The position numbers were made by a program, and so were the translations under genes. A stretch of DNA of 64,000 nucleotides from Herbiconiux flava (GTDB lineage Bacteria > Actinomycetota > Actinomycetes > Actinomycetales > Microbacteriaceae). Numbering within the stretch: position 1 is the first letter of the stretch; every line of letters starts with the position of its first letter. Where the stretch lies: positions 2,604,001-2,668,000 of the forward strand of contig NZ_JACCBM010000001.1 in assembly GCF_013409865.1 (NCBI RefSeq). The letters run 5' to 3'. The notes under the pieces were generated by a model. It did no database searches. It had not been told where the DNA came from and saw nothing but the letters and a program-made list of their open reading frames with translations. Positions 38,984 to 47,518 of the stretch are shown here, in pieces.

Positions 38984-40048
38984 TCATCCTATTTCATCCC
39001 GCGGAGCGCTCTCGGACGTCTCGGATGCCCCGGTCTCCTCCGGGGCGTCGCCGGCATCGCCGCCCTCCCGGGCCTCGCGGGCGAGGGCCGCGTTCGCCGT
39101 GGCGGTGGCCGCGCGCACGCGCTTCCGGAGGCTCTTCGGGCTGATGCCCCGCTCGCCGAGGGCGCCCGGGGTCCAGGCCTCCATGTCCTCGTCGGAGAAG
39201 TCGCTCTTGGACGCGCGGCGCTTCAGCTCGGGCAGCACGGCGCCCGGGGCGAGCCGTCGAGCGCTGACCAGGAAGCCGGTGTGGCCGATCATCCGGTGGT
39301 CGGGGCGAACGGCCAGGCCCTCGACGTGCCAGCCGCGGATCATCGTCTCGTTCGGCACCGGGTTCGTGAAGAGGCCGGTGTCGCGGAGGGCCTCGACCGT
39401 GCGCGACAGCTGGGTAACGGTGGCGACGTAGCAGAGCACGACCCCGCCGGGCTTCAGCGCATCGGCGACGACGTCGACGCACTCCCAGGGGGCGAGCATG
39501 TCGAGCACGACCCGGTCGACGGTGTGCTCCGGATGCACGGCCGGCAGCGCCTCGACGAGGTCGCCGACCGTCACCGTCCACTCCTCGGGCTCGCGGCCGA
39601 AGTACGCGGCGACGTTGCCCCGCGCGACGTCGGCGAACTCCTCGCGCCGCTCGAAGCTCGACAGCCGGCCGCCCGGGCCGATGGCGCGCAGCAGCCAGAG
39701 CGACAGGGCTCCGGATCCGACGCCCGCCTCGACCACGGTCGCGCCGGGGAAGACGTCGGCCTGGCCGAGGATCTGCGCCGCGTCCTTCGGGTAGATGATG
39801 GCGGCGCCGCGCGGCATCGACATGACGAAGTCGGTCAGCAGCGGGCGGAGCGCCAGGTGCTCGACCCCCACGGAGTTCTCGACGACCGAGCCGTCGGGCA
39901 GGCCGATCAGCGCGTCGTGGTCGATGTACCCGCGGTGGGAGTGGAACACCTTGCCCGACTCGAGCGTGATGGAGTTCAGCTTGTTCTTGGGGCCGGTCAG
40001 CTGCACGCGGTCGCCCTCGCGGAACGGCCCGCTGTACTGGGCGGTCAC
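38984..40048 (-). CDS. trmI: tRNA (adenine-58-N1)-methyltransferase TrmI
   Basis: A 354-residue TrmI. An N-terminal small domain (FREGDRVQLTGPKNKLNSIT) precedes the SAM-binding Rossmann domain with VVEAGVGSGALSLWLLRAIG (about residues 105-124). LDMLAPWECVDVVADALKPG and the GFLVSARRL strand complete the core. A C-terminal extension of about 90 charged residues is longer than in mycobacterial Rv2118c. It methylates A58 in the T-loop of tRNA. The GTG overlaps the HAD gene stop (GTGA). Confidence 0.93.
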   Translation of the reverse strand: MTAQYSGPFREGDRVQLTGPKNKLNSITLESGKVFHSHRGYIDHDALIGLPDGSVVENSVGVEHLALRPLLTDFVMSMPRGAAIIYPKDAAQILGQADVFPGATVVEAGVGSGALSLWLLRAIGPGGRLSSFERREEFADVARGNVAAYFGREPEEWTVTVGDLVEALPAVHPEHTVDRVVLDMLAPWECVDVVADALKPGGVVLCYVATVTQLSRTVEALRDTGLFTNPVPNETMIRGWHVEGLAVRPDHRMIGHTGFLVSARRLAPGAVLPELKRRASKSDFSDEDMEAWTPGALGERGISPKSLRKRVRAATATANAALAREAREGGDAGDAPEETGASETSESAPRDEIG

Positions 40049-40728
40049 GCGTGCACGCCCTCGAGCACGGCGGAGACCTCGGCGAGGCCCCGGCCGGCGA
40101 GCGTCGGCCAGACGACGTGGGCGTCGGTGCCGGCGAGGGTGAGCAGGTGCTCGACCCCGACGACCGTGGCGCCCGAGGCGACGGCGGAGGCCACGCCGGT
40201 GGGCGAATCCTCGATCGCGACAGCGCGGGCGATGTCGATTCCGAGGCGCTCGGCGGCGGTGAGGTAGGCCTCGGGGTGCGGCTTCGACATCGTGACGACG
40301 TCGGCCGAGACGACGGTGGAGAAGGCGGGGAACGGGATGTGGTCGGCGACGTGCTGCGCCATCCGCCCGATCGACATGGTGACGAGGGCCATCGGGATGC
40401 CGGCGTCGTGCGCCTCGGTGAGGAGTTCCAGGGCACCGGGTCGCCAGGGCATCCGCTCGCTGATCTGCTCCATCACGCGGGTGGAGAGCAGCTCGATGAT
40501 CGGCTGCGACTCCATCTCGACGCCGTGCTCCTGCAGGATGCGGGCCGTGCGGTCGAGGCCCGAGCCCACCAGGGTCATCGCGGCCTCGTGGCTCCAGGTG
40601 CCGCCGAACGAGGAGACGAGCTCCTCCTGGGCGCGCATCCAGTACGGCTCGGTGTCGACGATCGTGCCGTCCATGTCCCAGAGGAGGGCCGTGGGAACCG
40701 GCCGTGCGGCGGAGGAGGATTCAGTCAC
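40045..40728 (-). CDS. HAD family phosphatase
   Basis: A 227-residue HAD hydrolase of the beta-phosphoglucomutase-like subgroup. The nucleophile motif is LLWDMDGTIVDTEPYW (about residues 15-30), motif II is MALVTMS (about 115-121), the Lys motif is SKPHPEAYLTAAERL (about 147-161) and motif IV is VAIEDSPTGVASA (about 170-182). It is coupled to trmI by a four-base overlap. The substrate is probably a small sugar or nucleotide phosphate; unspecified. Confidence 0.92.
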   Translation of the reverse strand: MTESSSAARPVPTALLWDMDGTIVDTEPYWMRAQEELVSSFGGTWSHEAAMTLVGSGLDRTARILQEHGVEMESQPIIELLSTRVMEQISERMPWRPGALELLTEAHDAGIPMALVTMSIGRMAQHVADHIPFPAFSTVVSADVVTMSKPHPEAYLTAAERLGIDIARAVAIEDSPTGVASAVASGATVVGVEHLLTLAGTDAHVVWPTLAGRGLAEVSAVLEGVHA

Positions 40729-40736
40729 GGGCGAAC

Positions 40737-40780
40737 AGTCTACGGGCCCCGCCTCGGGAATCCCGGCGAACGCCTATCCT
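40737..40780. promoter_or_regulatory. Divergent promoters for HAD and PAC2 genes
   Basis: Minus-strand TAGACT (40737-40742) is eight bases before the HAD GTG at 40728. Plus-strand TATCCT (40775-40780) would start transcription near 40787, giving a leader of about 50 bases before the PAC2 GTG at 40838. Confidence 0.45.
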
Positions 40781-40837
40781 TGATGCACGGCACCCGCACC
40801 GTGCGGAGGTCCGGAAGGCAGTGAGGTACCCATCACG

Positions 40838-41728
40838 GTGACAGACAACGGATTCCAGCGTGGACGGCTTCTCCTGGTCGCGTTCGAGGGATGGAACGAC
40901 GCCGGCGAGGCCGCTACCGGAGCCCTGAAGGTGCTGAAGGAGCAGCTCGACGTCGTGGAGATCGCCGAGGTCGACGCCGAGGAGTACTTCGACTTCCAGT
41001 TCAACCGGCCGACCGTCACGGTCGACGACGACGGCAAGCGCGTGCTCATCTGGCCCGGTGCCCAGATCTTCGGCCCGGGCGACGCGACGGCCCCGTCCGA
41101 GGGGCCGCAGGTCTACCTGCTGCTCGGCACGGAACCCTCGCGCAACTGGCGGCGCTTCGTCGCCGAGGTGATGTCGACGGCGATCGCGGAGGACGTCACC
41201 GGGGTGATCCTGCTCGGCGCGATGCTCGCCGACGTGCCGCACACGCGGCCCATCTCGGTCTTCGCCACGAGCGAGAACCCGGTCGTCCGCAGTGAGCTCG
41301 ACATCGAGCGGTCGAGCTACGAGGGGCCGGTCGGCATCCTCAGCGCCATCGCCGAGGCCACCGAGAACGCGGGCATCCCCACCGTCTCGGTCTGGGCGTC
41401 GGTGCCGCACTACATGCACAACGCGCCCTCCCCCAAGGCGACGCTCGCGCTGATCGACAAGGTCGAGGAGCTGATCGGCGTCTCGGTCGAGCGCGGGGAG
41501 CTCGCCGACGAGTCGAGCGCCTGGGAGACGGGCATCGACGCGCTCGCGGGCGAGGACGAGGACATGGCGGCCTACATCCAGCAGCTGGAGCAGGCGCGCG
41601 ACACGGTCGACTCGCCCGAGGCGAGCGGCGAGGCCATCGCGCAGGAGTTCGAGCGCTACCTCCGCAAGCGCGGCGACGGCCGCGCCGGCGGCGACTCTCG
41701 CCCCGACGAGCCCTGGCGCCGCGACTAG
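40838..41728 (+). CDS. PAC2 family protein
   Basis: A 296-residue PAC2 (proteasome-assembly-chaperone-2-like) protein. FEGWNDAGEAATGALKVL (about residues 16-33), IWPGAQIFGPGD and GVILLGAMLADVPHTRPISV (about 128-147) are family landmarks. The fold resembles purine nucleoside phosphorylase. A charged C-terminal tail follows. PAC2 genes lie next to mshC in many actinobacteria, including mycobacteria. It converges with mshC with a four-base overlap of stops. Biochemical activity is unknown. Confidence 0.92.
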   Translation: MTDNGFQRGRLLLVAFEGWNDAGEAATGALKVLKEQLDVVEIAEVDAEEYFDFQFNRPTVTVDDDGKRVLIWPGAQIFGPGDATAPSEGPQVYLLLGTEPSRNWRRFVAEVMSTAIAEDVTGVILLGAMLADVPHTRPISVFATSENPVVRSELDIERSSYEGPVGILSAIAEATENAGIPTVSVWASVPHYMHNAPSPKATLALIDKVEELIGVSVERGELADESSAWETGIDALAGEDEDMAAYIQQLEQARDTVDSPEASGEAIAQEFERYLRKRGDGRAGGDSRPDEPWRRD

Positions 41729-43008
41729 AGGCGGATGCCGAGCAGGGCGTCGAGGGCGTCGGCCGCGAGGGCGGTGGCCGCCTCGGGGTGCGGTTCGTCG
41801 AACCAGGCGTCGAACGCCTCGAGCGCGCCCGGGGTGTCGAGGTCGTCGTGCAGCCGCGACCGCACGCGATCGAGCAGCGCCAGCGCCTCGTCGGCGTCGC
41901 CGCCCGGCGCCTCCTCCGCGTCGCGGGCGGCGGCCGCCCGCCAGCCTGCCAGGCGCTCGGCGGCGAGCAGCTCGTCGCCCCGGTGCCACTCCCAGTCGTC
42001 GCGGTACGGATGCGCGAGCACCGCCAGCCGCACCGCGGCCGGCTCCACTCCCGCGGCCCGCAGCTGCGACACCAGCACCAGGTTGCCGAGCGACTTCGAC
42101 ATCTTCTCGCCGTCGAACGCCACCAGCCCGCCGTGCGCGTTCACCCGCGCGAAGCGCTCGTCGGTGAGCGCCGTGGCGTGCGCGGCGCTGAACTCGTGGT
42201 GCGGGAAGACGAGGTCGCCGCCGCCGCCCTGCACGCAGATCGTGTCGCCGAGGGTCTCGCGGGCGATCACCGAGCATTCGATGTGCCAGCCGGGCCGGCC
42301 GCGGCCGATCTCCTCGAACGAGGTGTCCCACGCGGGCTCGCCCGCGCGCTCGACGCGCCAGAGCAGCGGATCGAGTGGGTCGCGCTTGCCGGCACGGGCG
42401 GGGTCTCCGCCGCGCTCGGCGAACAGCCGGCTCATGGTCGCGCGGTCGAGGCCGCTCTCGGAACCGAGCACCCAGGGCGTGGCGCGCTCGGCCGCGGCGA
42501 TGTCGAAGTACCAGTCCGTCGCATCCGGGGTCAGCGCGTCGGGAGTGGGCACCTCGTAGGCGATGCCGCGGGCCCTCAGCTCGTCGACGGCCTGCGCGAT
42601 GCTGCCGATGGTCTCCGTGACGCCGACGTAGGCGTCGGGCGGCACGACGCCGAGCGCGGCCATGTCGGTGCGGAAGAGCTCGATCTGGCTGGTCGCCAGC
42701 TCCTGCCAGTCGACGCCGGTCGCGGCCGCCCGCTCGAGCAGCGGGTCGTCGACGTCGGTGATGTTCTGGGTGTAGGCGACCTCGAGGCCGGCGTCGAGCC
42801 AGCTGCGCAGCAGCGTGTCGAAGGCGAGGTAGGTGGCGGCGTGGCCGATGTGCGTGGCGTCGTAGGGCGTGATGCCGCAGACGTAGAGCGTCGCGCGGGC
42901 CGCGGGGTCGGCGCTGTCGAGGAACCGTCCGCTCGCGTCATCGTGCAGCCGGGGCGGCGTGCCGCGGCCGGGGAGGGAGGGGATGACGGGTCGGGTCCAG
43001 GAACGCAC
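41725..43008 (-). CDS. mshC: Mycothiol ligase MshC
   Basis: A 427-residue cysteine:GlcN-Ins ligase, related to cysteinyl-tRNA synthetase. CGITPYDATHIGHAATYLAF (about residues 44-63) holds the zinc-site Cys and the HIGH motif. GWHIECSVIA and FPHHEFSAAH supply further ligands, and EKMSKSLGNL (about 300) is the KMSKS loop. It joins cysteine to GlcN-inositol in mycothiol synthesis, the main low-molecular-weight thiol of actinobacteria. The GTG is six bases after a TAGGCT -10 element. Confidence 0.97.
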   Translation of the reverse strand: MRSWTRPVIPSLPGRGTPPRLHDDASGRFLDSADPAARATLYVCGITPYDATHIGHAATYLAFDTLLRSWLDAGLEVAYTQNITDVDDPLLERAAATGVDWQELATSQIELFRTDMAALGVVPPDAYVGVTETIGSIAQAVDELRARGIAYEVPTPDALTPDATDWYFDIAAAERATPWVLGSESGLDRATMSRLFAERGGDPARAGKRDPLDPLLWRVERAGEPAWDTSFEEIGRGRPGWHIECSVIARETLGDTICVQGGGGDLVFPHHEFSAAHATALTDERFARVNAHGGLVAFDGEKMSKSLGNLVLVSQLRAAGVEPAAVRLAVLAHPYRDDWEWHRGDELLAAERLAGWRAAAARDAEEAPGGDADEALALLDRVRSRLHDDLDTPGALEAFDAWFDEPHPEAATALAADALDALLGIRL

Positions 43009-43014
43009 CGATCC

Positions 43015-43020
43015 AGCCTA
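43015..43020 (-). promoter_or_regulatory. Leaderless -10 element for mshC
   Basis: TAGGCT on the minus strand is six bases before the GTG at 43008. Confidence 0.55.
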
Positions 43021-43082
43021 GGTGCTCCGGGACGGGCATCCGTCGCCCCCAGAAGCGCGACCCGGCGGCCGGCCCTCGGCGG

Positions 43083-43907
43083 TCAGGCCGCGATGAGACC
43101 CGTCGACAGCAGCACGATCAGGACGGCGCCGAGTGCGATGCGGTAGATCACGAACGGCAGGAAGCTGCGCTTGGAGATGTAGCTCATGAAGAACGCGATC
43201 ACCACGAGGCCGACGACGAACGCGATCACGGTCGCCACCAGCGTCTCGACCGGGCCGTAGACGCTCGGCTCGCCGATCGACTTGTAGACCTGGTACAGCC
43301 CGCTGCCGAACACGGCCGGGATGGCGAGCAGGAACGAGTAGCGCGCGGCCGCCCGGCGCTCGTAGCCCATGAAGAGCCCGGCGGTGATGGTGCCGCCCGA
43401 GCGCGAGACGCCCGGGATCAGCGCCAGCGCCTGCGCGAAGCCGAAGATCACCCCGTGCGGCACGGTGAGGTCTTTCAGGCGGCGGCGCTTGGCGCCCACG
43501 TAGTCGGCGATGCCGAGCAGCACGCCGAAGACGATCAGCATCACGGCGACGATCCAGAGCGAGCGGAGCGTGGTCTCGATCGCGTCCTGGAAGAGCAAGC
43601 CGAGCACGATGATCGGCAGCGAGCCGATGATGATCAGCCAGCCCATCCGCGCGTCGGGATCGTTGCGGGGCACGCGGCCCGCGAGCGACTTGGCCCAGCG
43701 CGAGACGATGCGCGTGATGTCGCGCCAGAAGAACACCAGCACCGCGGTCTCGGTGCCGAGCTGCGTGATGGCGGTGAACGCCGCCCCAGGGTCTTTCGCC
43801 CCCGGCAGGAACTCCCCCAGGATGCGCAGGTGGGCGCTCGAGGAGATGGGGAGGAATTCGGTCAGGCCCTGCACGAAGCCGAGGATGACGGCGTTGAGAA
43901 AGTCCAT
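43083..43907 (-). CDS. uppP: Undecaprenyl-diphosphate phosphatase
   Basis: A 274-residue BacA/UppP with about eight membrane helices. [20 protein letters not shown] (residues 10-29) is the first catalytic motif; the usual SSxGHL Gly is Ala here. [20 protein letters not shown] (about 160-179) holds the catalytic Arg. It dephosphorylates undecaprenyl diphosphate to recycle the peptidoglycan lipid carrier. AAAGGAAG precedes the ATG. Confidence 0.96.
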   Translation of the reverse strand: MDFLNAVILGFVQGLTEFLPISSSAHLRILGEFLPGAKDPGAAFTAITQLGTETAVLVFFWRDITRIVSRWAKSLAGRVPRNDPDARMGWLIIIGSLPIIVLGLLFQDAIETTLRSLWIVAVMLIVFGVLLGIADYVGAKRRRLKDLTVPHGVIFGFAQALALIPGVSRSGGTITAGLFMGYERRAAARYSFLLAIPAVFGSGLYQVYKSIGEPSVYGPVETLVATVIAFVVGLVVIAFFMSYISKRSFLPFVIYRIALGAVLIVLLSTGLIAA

Positions 43908-43955
43908 GTCTTCCTTTGGGATGGTGTGGTCGTTGAGGTGGTGTGGTCTCGCGGA

Positions 43956-45269
43956 TCAGTACCGCAGCAAGAGATCGGTCAGAACGTCTGCGCCAAACCC
44001 TAGCGCGTCGAGCGGCACCCGCTCGTCCACCCCGTGGAACATGGCCGGGAAGTCGAGCGTGGGCGGCAGCTGCAGCGGCGCGAACCCGAATCCGCGGATG
44101 CCGAGCAGGCTCAGCGCCTTGTTGTCGGTGCCTCCCGAGAGCAGGTACGGCAGCACCTCGGCACCCGGGTCGTGGCGCTGCAGCGAGCCGATCATGGCGT
44201 CGACGAGCTCGCCGTCGAAGCTCGTCTCGAGCCCGATGTCGCGGTGTGCGATGAGGATCTCGATGTCGTCGCCGACGAGCTCCTGGATCTCGGCGAGCAC
44301 CGCGTCTTCCTCTCCCGGCAGCACGCGCACGTCGATCATCGCCTCGGCCCGGTCGGGGATGACGTTGTGCTTGTACCCCGCGGTCAGGCCGGTCGGGTTG
44401 GCGGTGGTGCGCAGGGTCGCCGAGATGAAGCGCGAGGCGGTGCCGGTGGCGATGGCGATCTCGTCGGGGCTGAGGTTCTGCGCCCGGCTGCCGAGCAGCT
44501 CGGCGACGCGGTCGAGCAGCTGCCGGGTGGTCGCGGTGAGGTGCAGCGGCCACTCCCGGCCCCCGATCGCGGCGACCGCGCGGGCCAGGCGGGTGACCGC
44601 GTTCTCGGCGTTGACCTGGGAGCCGTGGCCGGCGGTGCCGCGCGCGACGAGCGTCATCCAGATCAGCGCCTTCTCGCCCGTCTGCACGAGGTAGGCGCGC
44701 TTGCCGTCGAGGTCGATCGAGTAGCCGCCGACCTCGCTGATCGCTTCGCTCGCGCCCTCGAAGAGCTCCGGATGCTCGCGCACGAGGTACCCCGAACCGA
44801 GCACTCCCCCGGCCTCCTCGTCGGCGAAGAACGCCACCACGAGGTCGCGCTCCGGCTGTCGCCCCGAACCCAGGATGCGATCCAGCGCCGTCACGATCAT
44901 GGCGTCCATGTTCTTCATGTCGACGGCGCCGCGGCCCCAGAGCATGCCGTCCTTCACGACCCCGCCGAAGGGGTCGACCGACCAGTCGGCGGCGATGGCC
45001 GGAACGACGTCGGTGTGGCCGTGCACCACGAGTGCCGGCTTCGAGCGGTCGCGGCCCTCGACCCGGGTGACGATGCTGGTGCGCCGGGGCGCGGCGTCGA
45101 AGGACTGCACCGTGAGACCGAGCCGCTCGAGGTGGGCCGCGAGGTACTCCGCGGCCTCCGTCTCGCCGTTCGACCGGCCCTCGCCGTAGTTCGAGGTGTC
45201 GAACCGGATCAGGTCGCGGGCGATGGTCGTGGTGAGGTCGAGCGGGTCGTTCCCAGGCGTTGACGTCAT
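43956..45269 (-). CDS. M20 family metallopeptidase
   Basis: A 437-residue M20/M25/M40 peptidase. ALVVHGHTDVVPA (about residues 79-91) carries the first zinc His and Asp. GRGAVDMKNMDA (about 112-123) and FFADEEAGGVLGS (with the catalytic Glu pair, about 145) follow. A dimerisation domain contains GTAGHGSQVNAENAVTRLA. A final His in AMFHGVDERV completes the site. Similar to mycobacterial Rv2141c. It probably cleaves dipeptides or acyl-amino acids. The ATG is six bases after TAGCGT. Confidence 0.92.
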   Translation of the reverse strand: MTSTPGNDPLDLTTTIARDLIRFDTSNYGEGRSNGETEAAEYLAAHLERLGLTVQSFDAAPRRTSIVTRVEGRDRSKPALVVHGHTDVVPAIAADWSVDPFGGVVKDGMLWGRGAVDMKNMDAMIVTALDRILGSGRQPERDLVVAFFADEEAGGVLGSGYLVREHPELFEGASEAISEVGGYSIDLDGKRAYLVQTGEKALIWMTLVARGTAGHGSQVNAENAVTRLARAVAAIGGREWPLHLTATTRQLLDRVAELLGSRAQNLSPDEIAIATGTASRFISATLRTTANPTGLTAGYKHNVIPDRAEAMIDVRVLPGEEDAVLAEIQELVGDDIEILIAHRDIGLETSFDGELVDAMIGSLQRHDPGAEVLPYLLSGGTDNKALSLLGIRGFGFAPLQLPPTLDFPAMFHGVDERVPLDALGFGADVLTDLLLRY

Positions 45270-45275
45270 GCGAAC

Positions 45276-45281
45276 ACGCTA
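45276..45281 (-). promoter_or_regulatory. Leaderless -10 element for M20 peptidase
   Basis: TAGCGT on the minus strand is six bases before the ATG at 45269. Confidence 0.5.
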
Positions 45282-45307
45282 CCGGGCGCCCACGACAGCG
45301 AGTGGAT

Positions 45308-45334
45308 TTGCACGCTCCGCATCCGTGCTAATGT
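45308..45334 (+). promoter_or_regulatory. Candidate tRNA-Leu promoter
   Basis: TTGCAC (45308-45313) and TAATGT (45329-45334) with a TG one base before the latter form an extended -10 promoter with a short 15-base spacer, about 40 bases before the tRNA. Confidence 0.5.
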
Positions 45335-45374
45335 CTTCTCTTGGCCGGTAGCGCAGAGCTCCGGTCGACATCTG

Positions 45375-45459
45375 GTCCGGGTGGCGGAAATGGCAGACGC
45401 GCTAGCTTGAGGTGCTAGTGCCCGTATAGGGCGTGGGGGTTCAAGTCCCCCCTCGGACA
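45375..45459 (+). tRNA. tRNA-Leu (anticodon GAG)
   Basis: An 85-base class II tRNA. The acceptor stem is GTCCGGG with CTCGGAC (one G-T pair). The anticodon stem CTAGC/GCTAG frames the loop TTGAGGT, so the anticodon is GAG, reading CUC and CUU. The long variable arm has stem GCCC/GGGC. The T arm is GGGGG-TTCAAGT-CCCCC. The discriminator is A as expected for leucine. CCA is not encoded. Confidence 0.96.
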
Positions 45460-45478
45460 CACTGGTTGAGACAGTGAC

Positions 45479-45514
45479 GAAGGCCCGGTCGAGAGACCGG
45501 GCCTTCTTTCTCTT
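45479..45514 (+). terminator. Intrinsic terminator after tRNA-Leu
   Basis: A perfect 12-bp stem, GAAGGCCCGGTC (45479-45490) and GACCGGGCCTTC (45495-45506), with GAGA tetraloop is followed by TTTCTCTT. It is a textbook factor-independent terminator. Confidence 0.95.
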
Positions 45515-45535
45515 AACTCGAGCCCCGCGCGGGCG

Positions 45536-45541
45536 TACCCT
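45536..45541 (+). promoter_or_regulatory. Leaderless -10 element
   Basis: TACCCT is six bases before the ATG at 45548, just beyond the tRNA terminator. Confidence 0.55.
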
Positions 45542-45547
45542 GTCCCC

Positions 45548-46933
45548 ATGTCGGCCGACGGTGACGACTACAGCGAGGCGCTGCAGAGGGCGCGGGAGCA
45601 CACGGAGACGTGGCTCGCGTCGATCCCGACGCGGCCGGTCGGGCCCCGTGTCACCGCCGATGAGCTGCAGTCCTCGATCGCGATGGCGCTGCCCGAGCAT
45701 CCGCTCGCCGCTGCCGACGTGGTCGACGAGCTGGCCCGGATCGCCGAGCCGGGCCTCATGGCGATCCCCTCGGGCCGCTTCTTCGGCTGGGTGATGGGCG
45801 GCACGCTGCCGGCGGCGCTGGCCGCCGAGTGGCTCGTCTCGGCCTGGGACCAGAACGCCGCGATGCGCGTCGCCACCCCGGCCACCGCGGCCCTCGAGGA
45901 GCAGGCCGGTGACTGGCTGCTCGAACTGCTCGGGCTCCCCCGCGACTCGGCGGTCGGCTTCCCCACCGGCGCCACGACGGGCAACCTCGTCGGCCTCGCC
46001 GCCGCCCGCAGCGCGGTGCTGCAGCAGGCCGGCTGGGACGTCGACGCCGACGGCCTGACCGCCGGCCCCCGCGTCACGGTGCTCGCGGGCGCGTCGCACC
46101 ACGCCTCCGTCGATCTGGCGCTGCGCTGCCTCGGTCTCGGCATGCCGCTCACGGTCGACGCCGACGATCAGGGGCGCATCCGTCCCGATGCACTGAGCCG
46201 GGCCCTCGAGACGGTCGACGGACCCTGCATCGTCGTGCTGCAGGCCGGCGACCTGCACTCGGGCGACTTCGACCCGATGCGCGAGGCGATCGGGCTCGCC
46301 CACGGTCGCGGCGCCTGGGCGCACGTCGACGGCGCCTTCGGCTTGTGGGCGGCGGCCAGCCCGACGCTCCGGCCCCGGCTCGACGGCGTCGAGCTCGCCG
46401 ACAGCTGGGCGACGGATGCGCACAAGACCCTCAACGTGCCCTACGACTGCGGCGTCGTGATCGTGCGCCGGCGAGAGCCGATGCTCGCCGCATTCTCGGC
46501 CCACACCGCCTATCTGCTGCGCGACGGCACCGCGACCGACCCCTTCGAGCGCGTGCCTGAGATGTCCCGCCGGGCTCGCGGCGTGCCGGTGTGGGCGGCC
46601 CTGAGGTCGCTCGGCCGCTCGGGCGTCGTCGAGCTCGTCGACCGGCTCGCGGCGACCGCGGCCGAACTCGCCGACCGCCTGGGCCGGCTGCCCGGCGTCG
46701 AGGTGCTGAACGAGGTCGCCTTCACCCAGGTCTGCCTCTCGTTCGGCAGCGACGAGCGCACCCGGGAGGTGACCCGCCGGGTGATCGCCGACGGCGCCGT
46801 GTGGATGTCGGGCTCCCGCTGGGCCGGCCGCGACGTCCTGCGCCTCTCCGTCAGCAACTGGTCGACGGATGCGCGCGACATCGACACTGCCGTCGAGGCG
46901 GTCTCGCGCGCTACGCTCGGTGCCGAGAGCTGA
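45548..46933 (+). CDS. PLP-dependent group II decarboxylase-like protein
   Basis: A 461-residue fold-type I PLP enzyme of the aromatic amino acid / glutamate decarboxylase family. FPTGATTGNLVGLAAARSAV (about residues 138-157) binds the cofactor phosphate. HHASVDLALRCLG (about 181) supplies the ring-stacking His. AWAHVDGAFGLWA (about 258) gives the Asp that contacts the pyridine nitrogen. TDAHKTLNVPYDCG (about 293) carries the Schiff-base Lys. The substrate amino acid cannot be assigned; an aminotransferase-like role is possible. The start is fixed by the leaderless -10. Confidence 0.9.
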   Translation: MSADGDDYSEALQRAREHTETWLASIPTRPVGPRVTADELQSSIAMALPEHPLAAADVVDELARIAEPGLMAIPSGRFFGWVMGGTLPAALAAEWLVSAWDQNAAMRVATPATAALEEQAGDWLLELLGLPRDSAVGFPTGATTGNLVGLAAARSAVLQQAGWDVDADGLTAGPRVTVLAGASHHASVDLALRCLGLGMPLTVDADDQGRIRPDALSRALETVDGPCIVVLQAGDLHSGDFDPMREAIGLAHGRGAWAHVDGAFGLWAAASPTLRPRLDGVELADSWATDAHKTLNVPYDCGVVIVRRREPMLAAFSAHTAYLLRDGTATDPFERVPEMSRRARGVPVWAALRSLGRSGVVELVDRLAATAAELADRLGRLPGVEVLNEVAFTQVCLSFGSDERTREVTRRVIADGAVWMSGSRWAGRDVLRLSVSNWSTDARDIDTAVEAVSRATLGAES

Positions 46934-46967
46934 ATCCGCTCCACCCATCCACCGAGGGAGCCGGCAC

Positions 46968-47468
46968 ATGGCCGATCTGATCGTGATCGCATTCGACACC
47001 GAGACCGACGCCGAGGGCGCCTACGAGAAGATCCAGGAGCTGCAGGGCGACCTGATCGTGCAGCTCGCCGGCCTCGCCGTCGTGAAGGTCGACGAGGACG
47101 GCAAGAGCCACGTCGACTACCCCGGCGGAGTCGGCAACATCGGGGTCGGGGCCGCCGGCGGAGCCCTCTTCGGCACGCTGATCGGCATCCTGTTCTTCGT
47201 GCCCTTCGTCGGCCTCGTCTTCGGCGGTCTGATGGGCGCACTGTTCGCCGGCATCGACCGCACGGGCCTGAACGCCGAGTTCCGCGGCCAGGTGAAGGAT
47301 GCGGTGAGCCAGGGAAAATCGGCCGTCGTGCTCTACGCCACCAAGATCACCGAGGACAAGTTCGCCGCGGCCCTCGCGCCCTACAACGGCACGGTCATCA
47401 AGACGTCGCTGAGCGCGGAGGACGAGCGCGAGCTCATTCACGATATGTCGGAGTCGCGCGAGTCCTGA
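46968..47468 (+). CDS. DUF1269 membrane protein
   Basis: A 166-residue DUF1269 protein. A ferredoxin-like N-terminal region (LIVIAFDTETDAEGAYEKIQ) precedes a glycine-rich membrane hairpin (GAAGGALFGTLIGILFFVPF and VGLVFGGLMGALFAGI, about residues 62-98). A soluble C-terminus with KSAVVLYATKITEDKFAAAL follows. GAGGGAG precedes the ATG. The family is linked to membrane stress in other bacteria but has no defined function. It follows the decarboxylase by 34 bases and may be cotranscribed. Confidence 0.88.
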   Translation: MADLIVIAFDTETDAEGAYEKIQELQGDLIVQLAGLAVVKVDEDGKSHVDYPGGVGNIGVGAAGGALFGTLIGILFFVPFVGLVFGGLMGALFAGIDRTGLNAEFRGQVKDAVSQGKSAVVLYATKITEDKFAAALAPYNGTVIKTSLSAEDERELIHDMSESRES

Positions 47469-47474
47469 GCGCCC

Positions 47475-47480
47475 TAGGCT
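47475..47480 (+). promoter_or_regulatory. Candidate -10 for molybdopterin gene
   Basis: TAGGCT lies 38 bases before the ATG at 47519; the leader ends with a strong GGGAGGAG ribosome site. The -35 falls inside the DUF1269 coding end. Confidence 0.35.
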
Positions 47481-47518
47481 TTCAGTCAGCACGCTCGATC
47501 AGCAACGGGAGGAGCATC

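Noticed and set aside
45279..45358. Inverted repeat CGCTACCGG / CCGGTAGCG flanking the tRNA promoter
   Set aside because: Nine-base arms about 65 bases apart; one arm is explained by the M20 -10 element, so it is probably coincidence.
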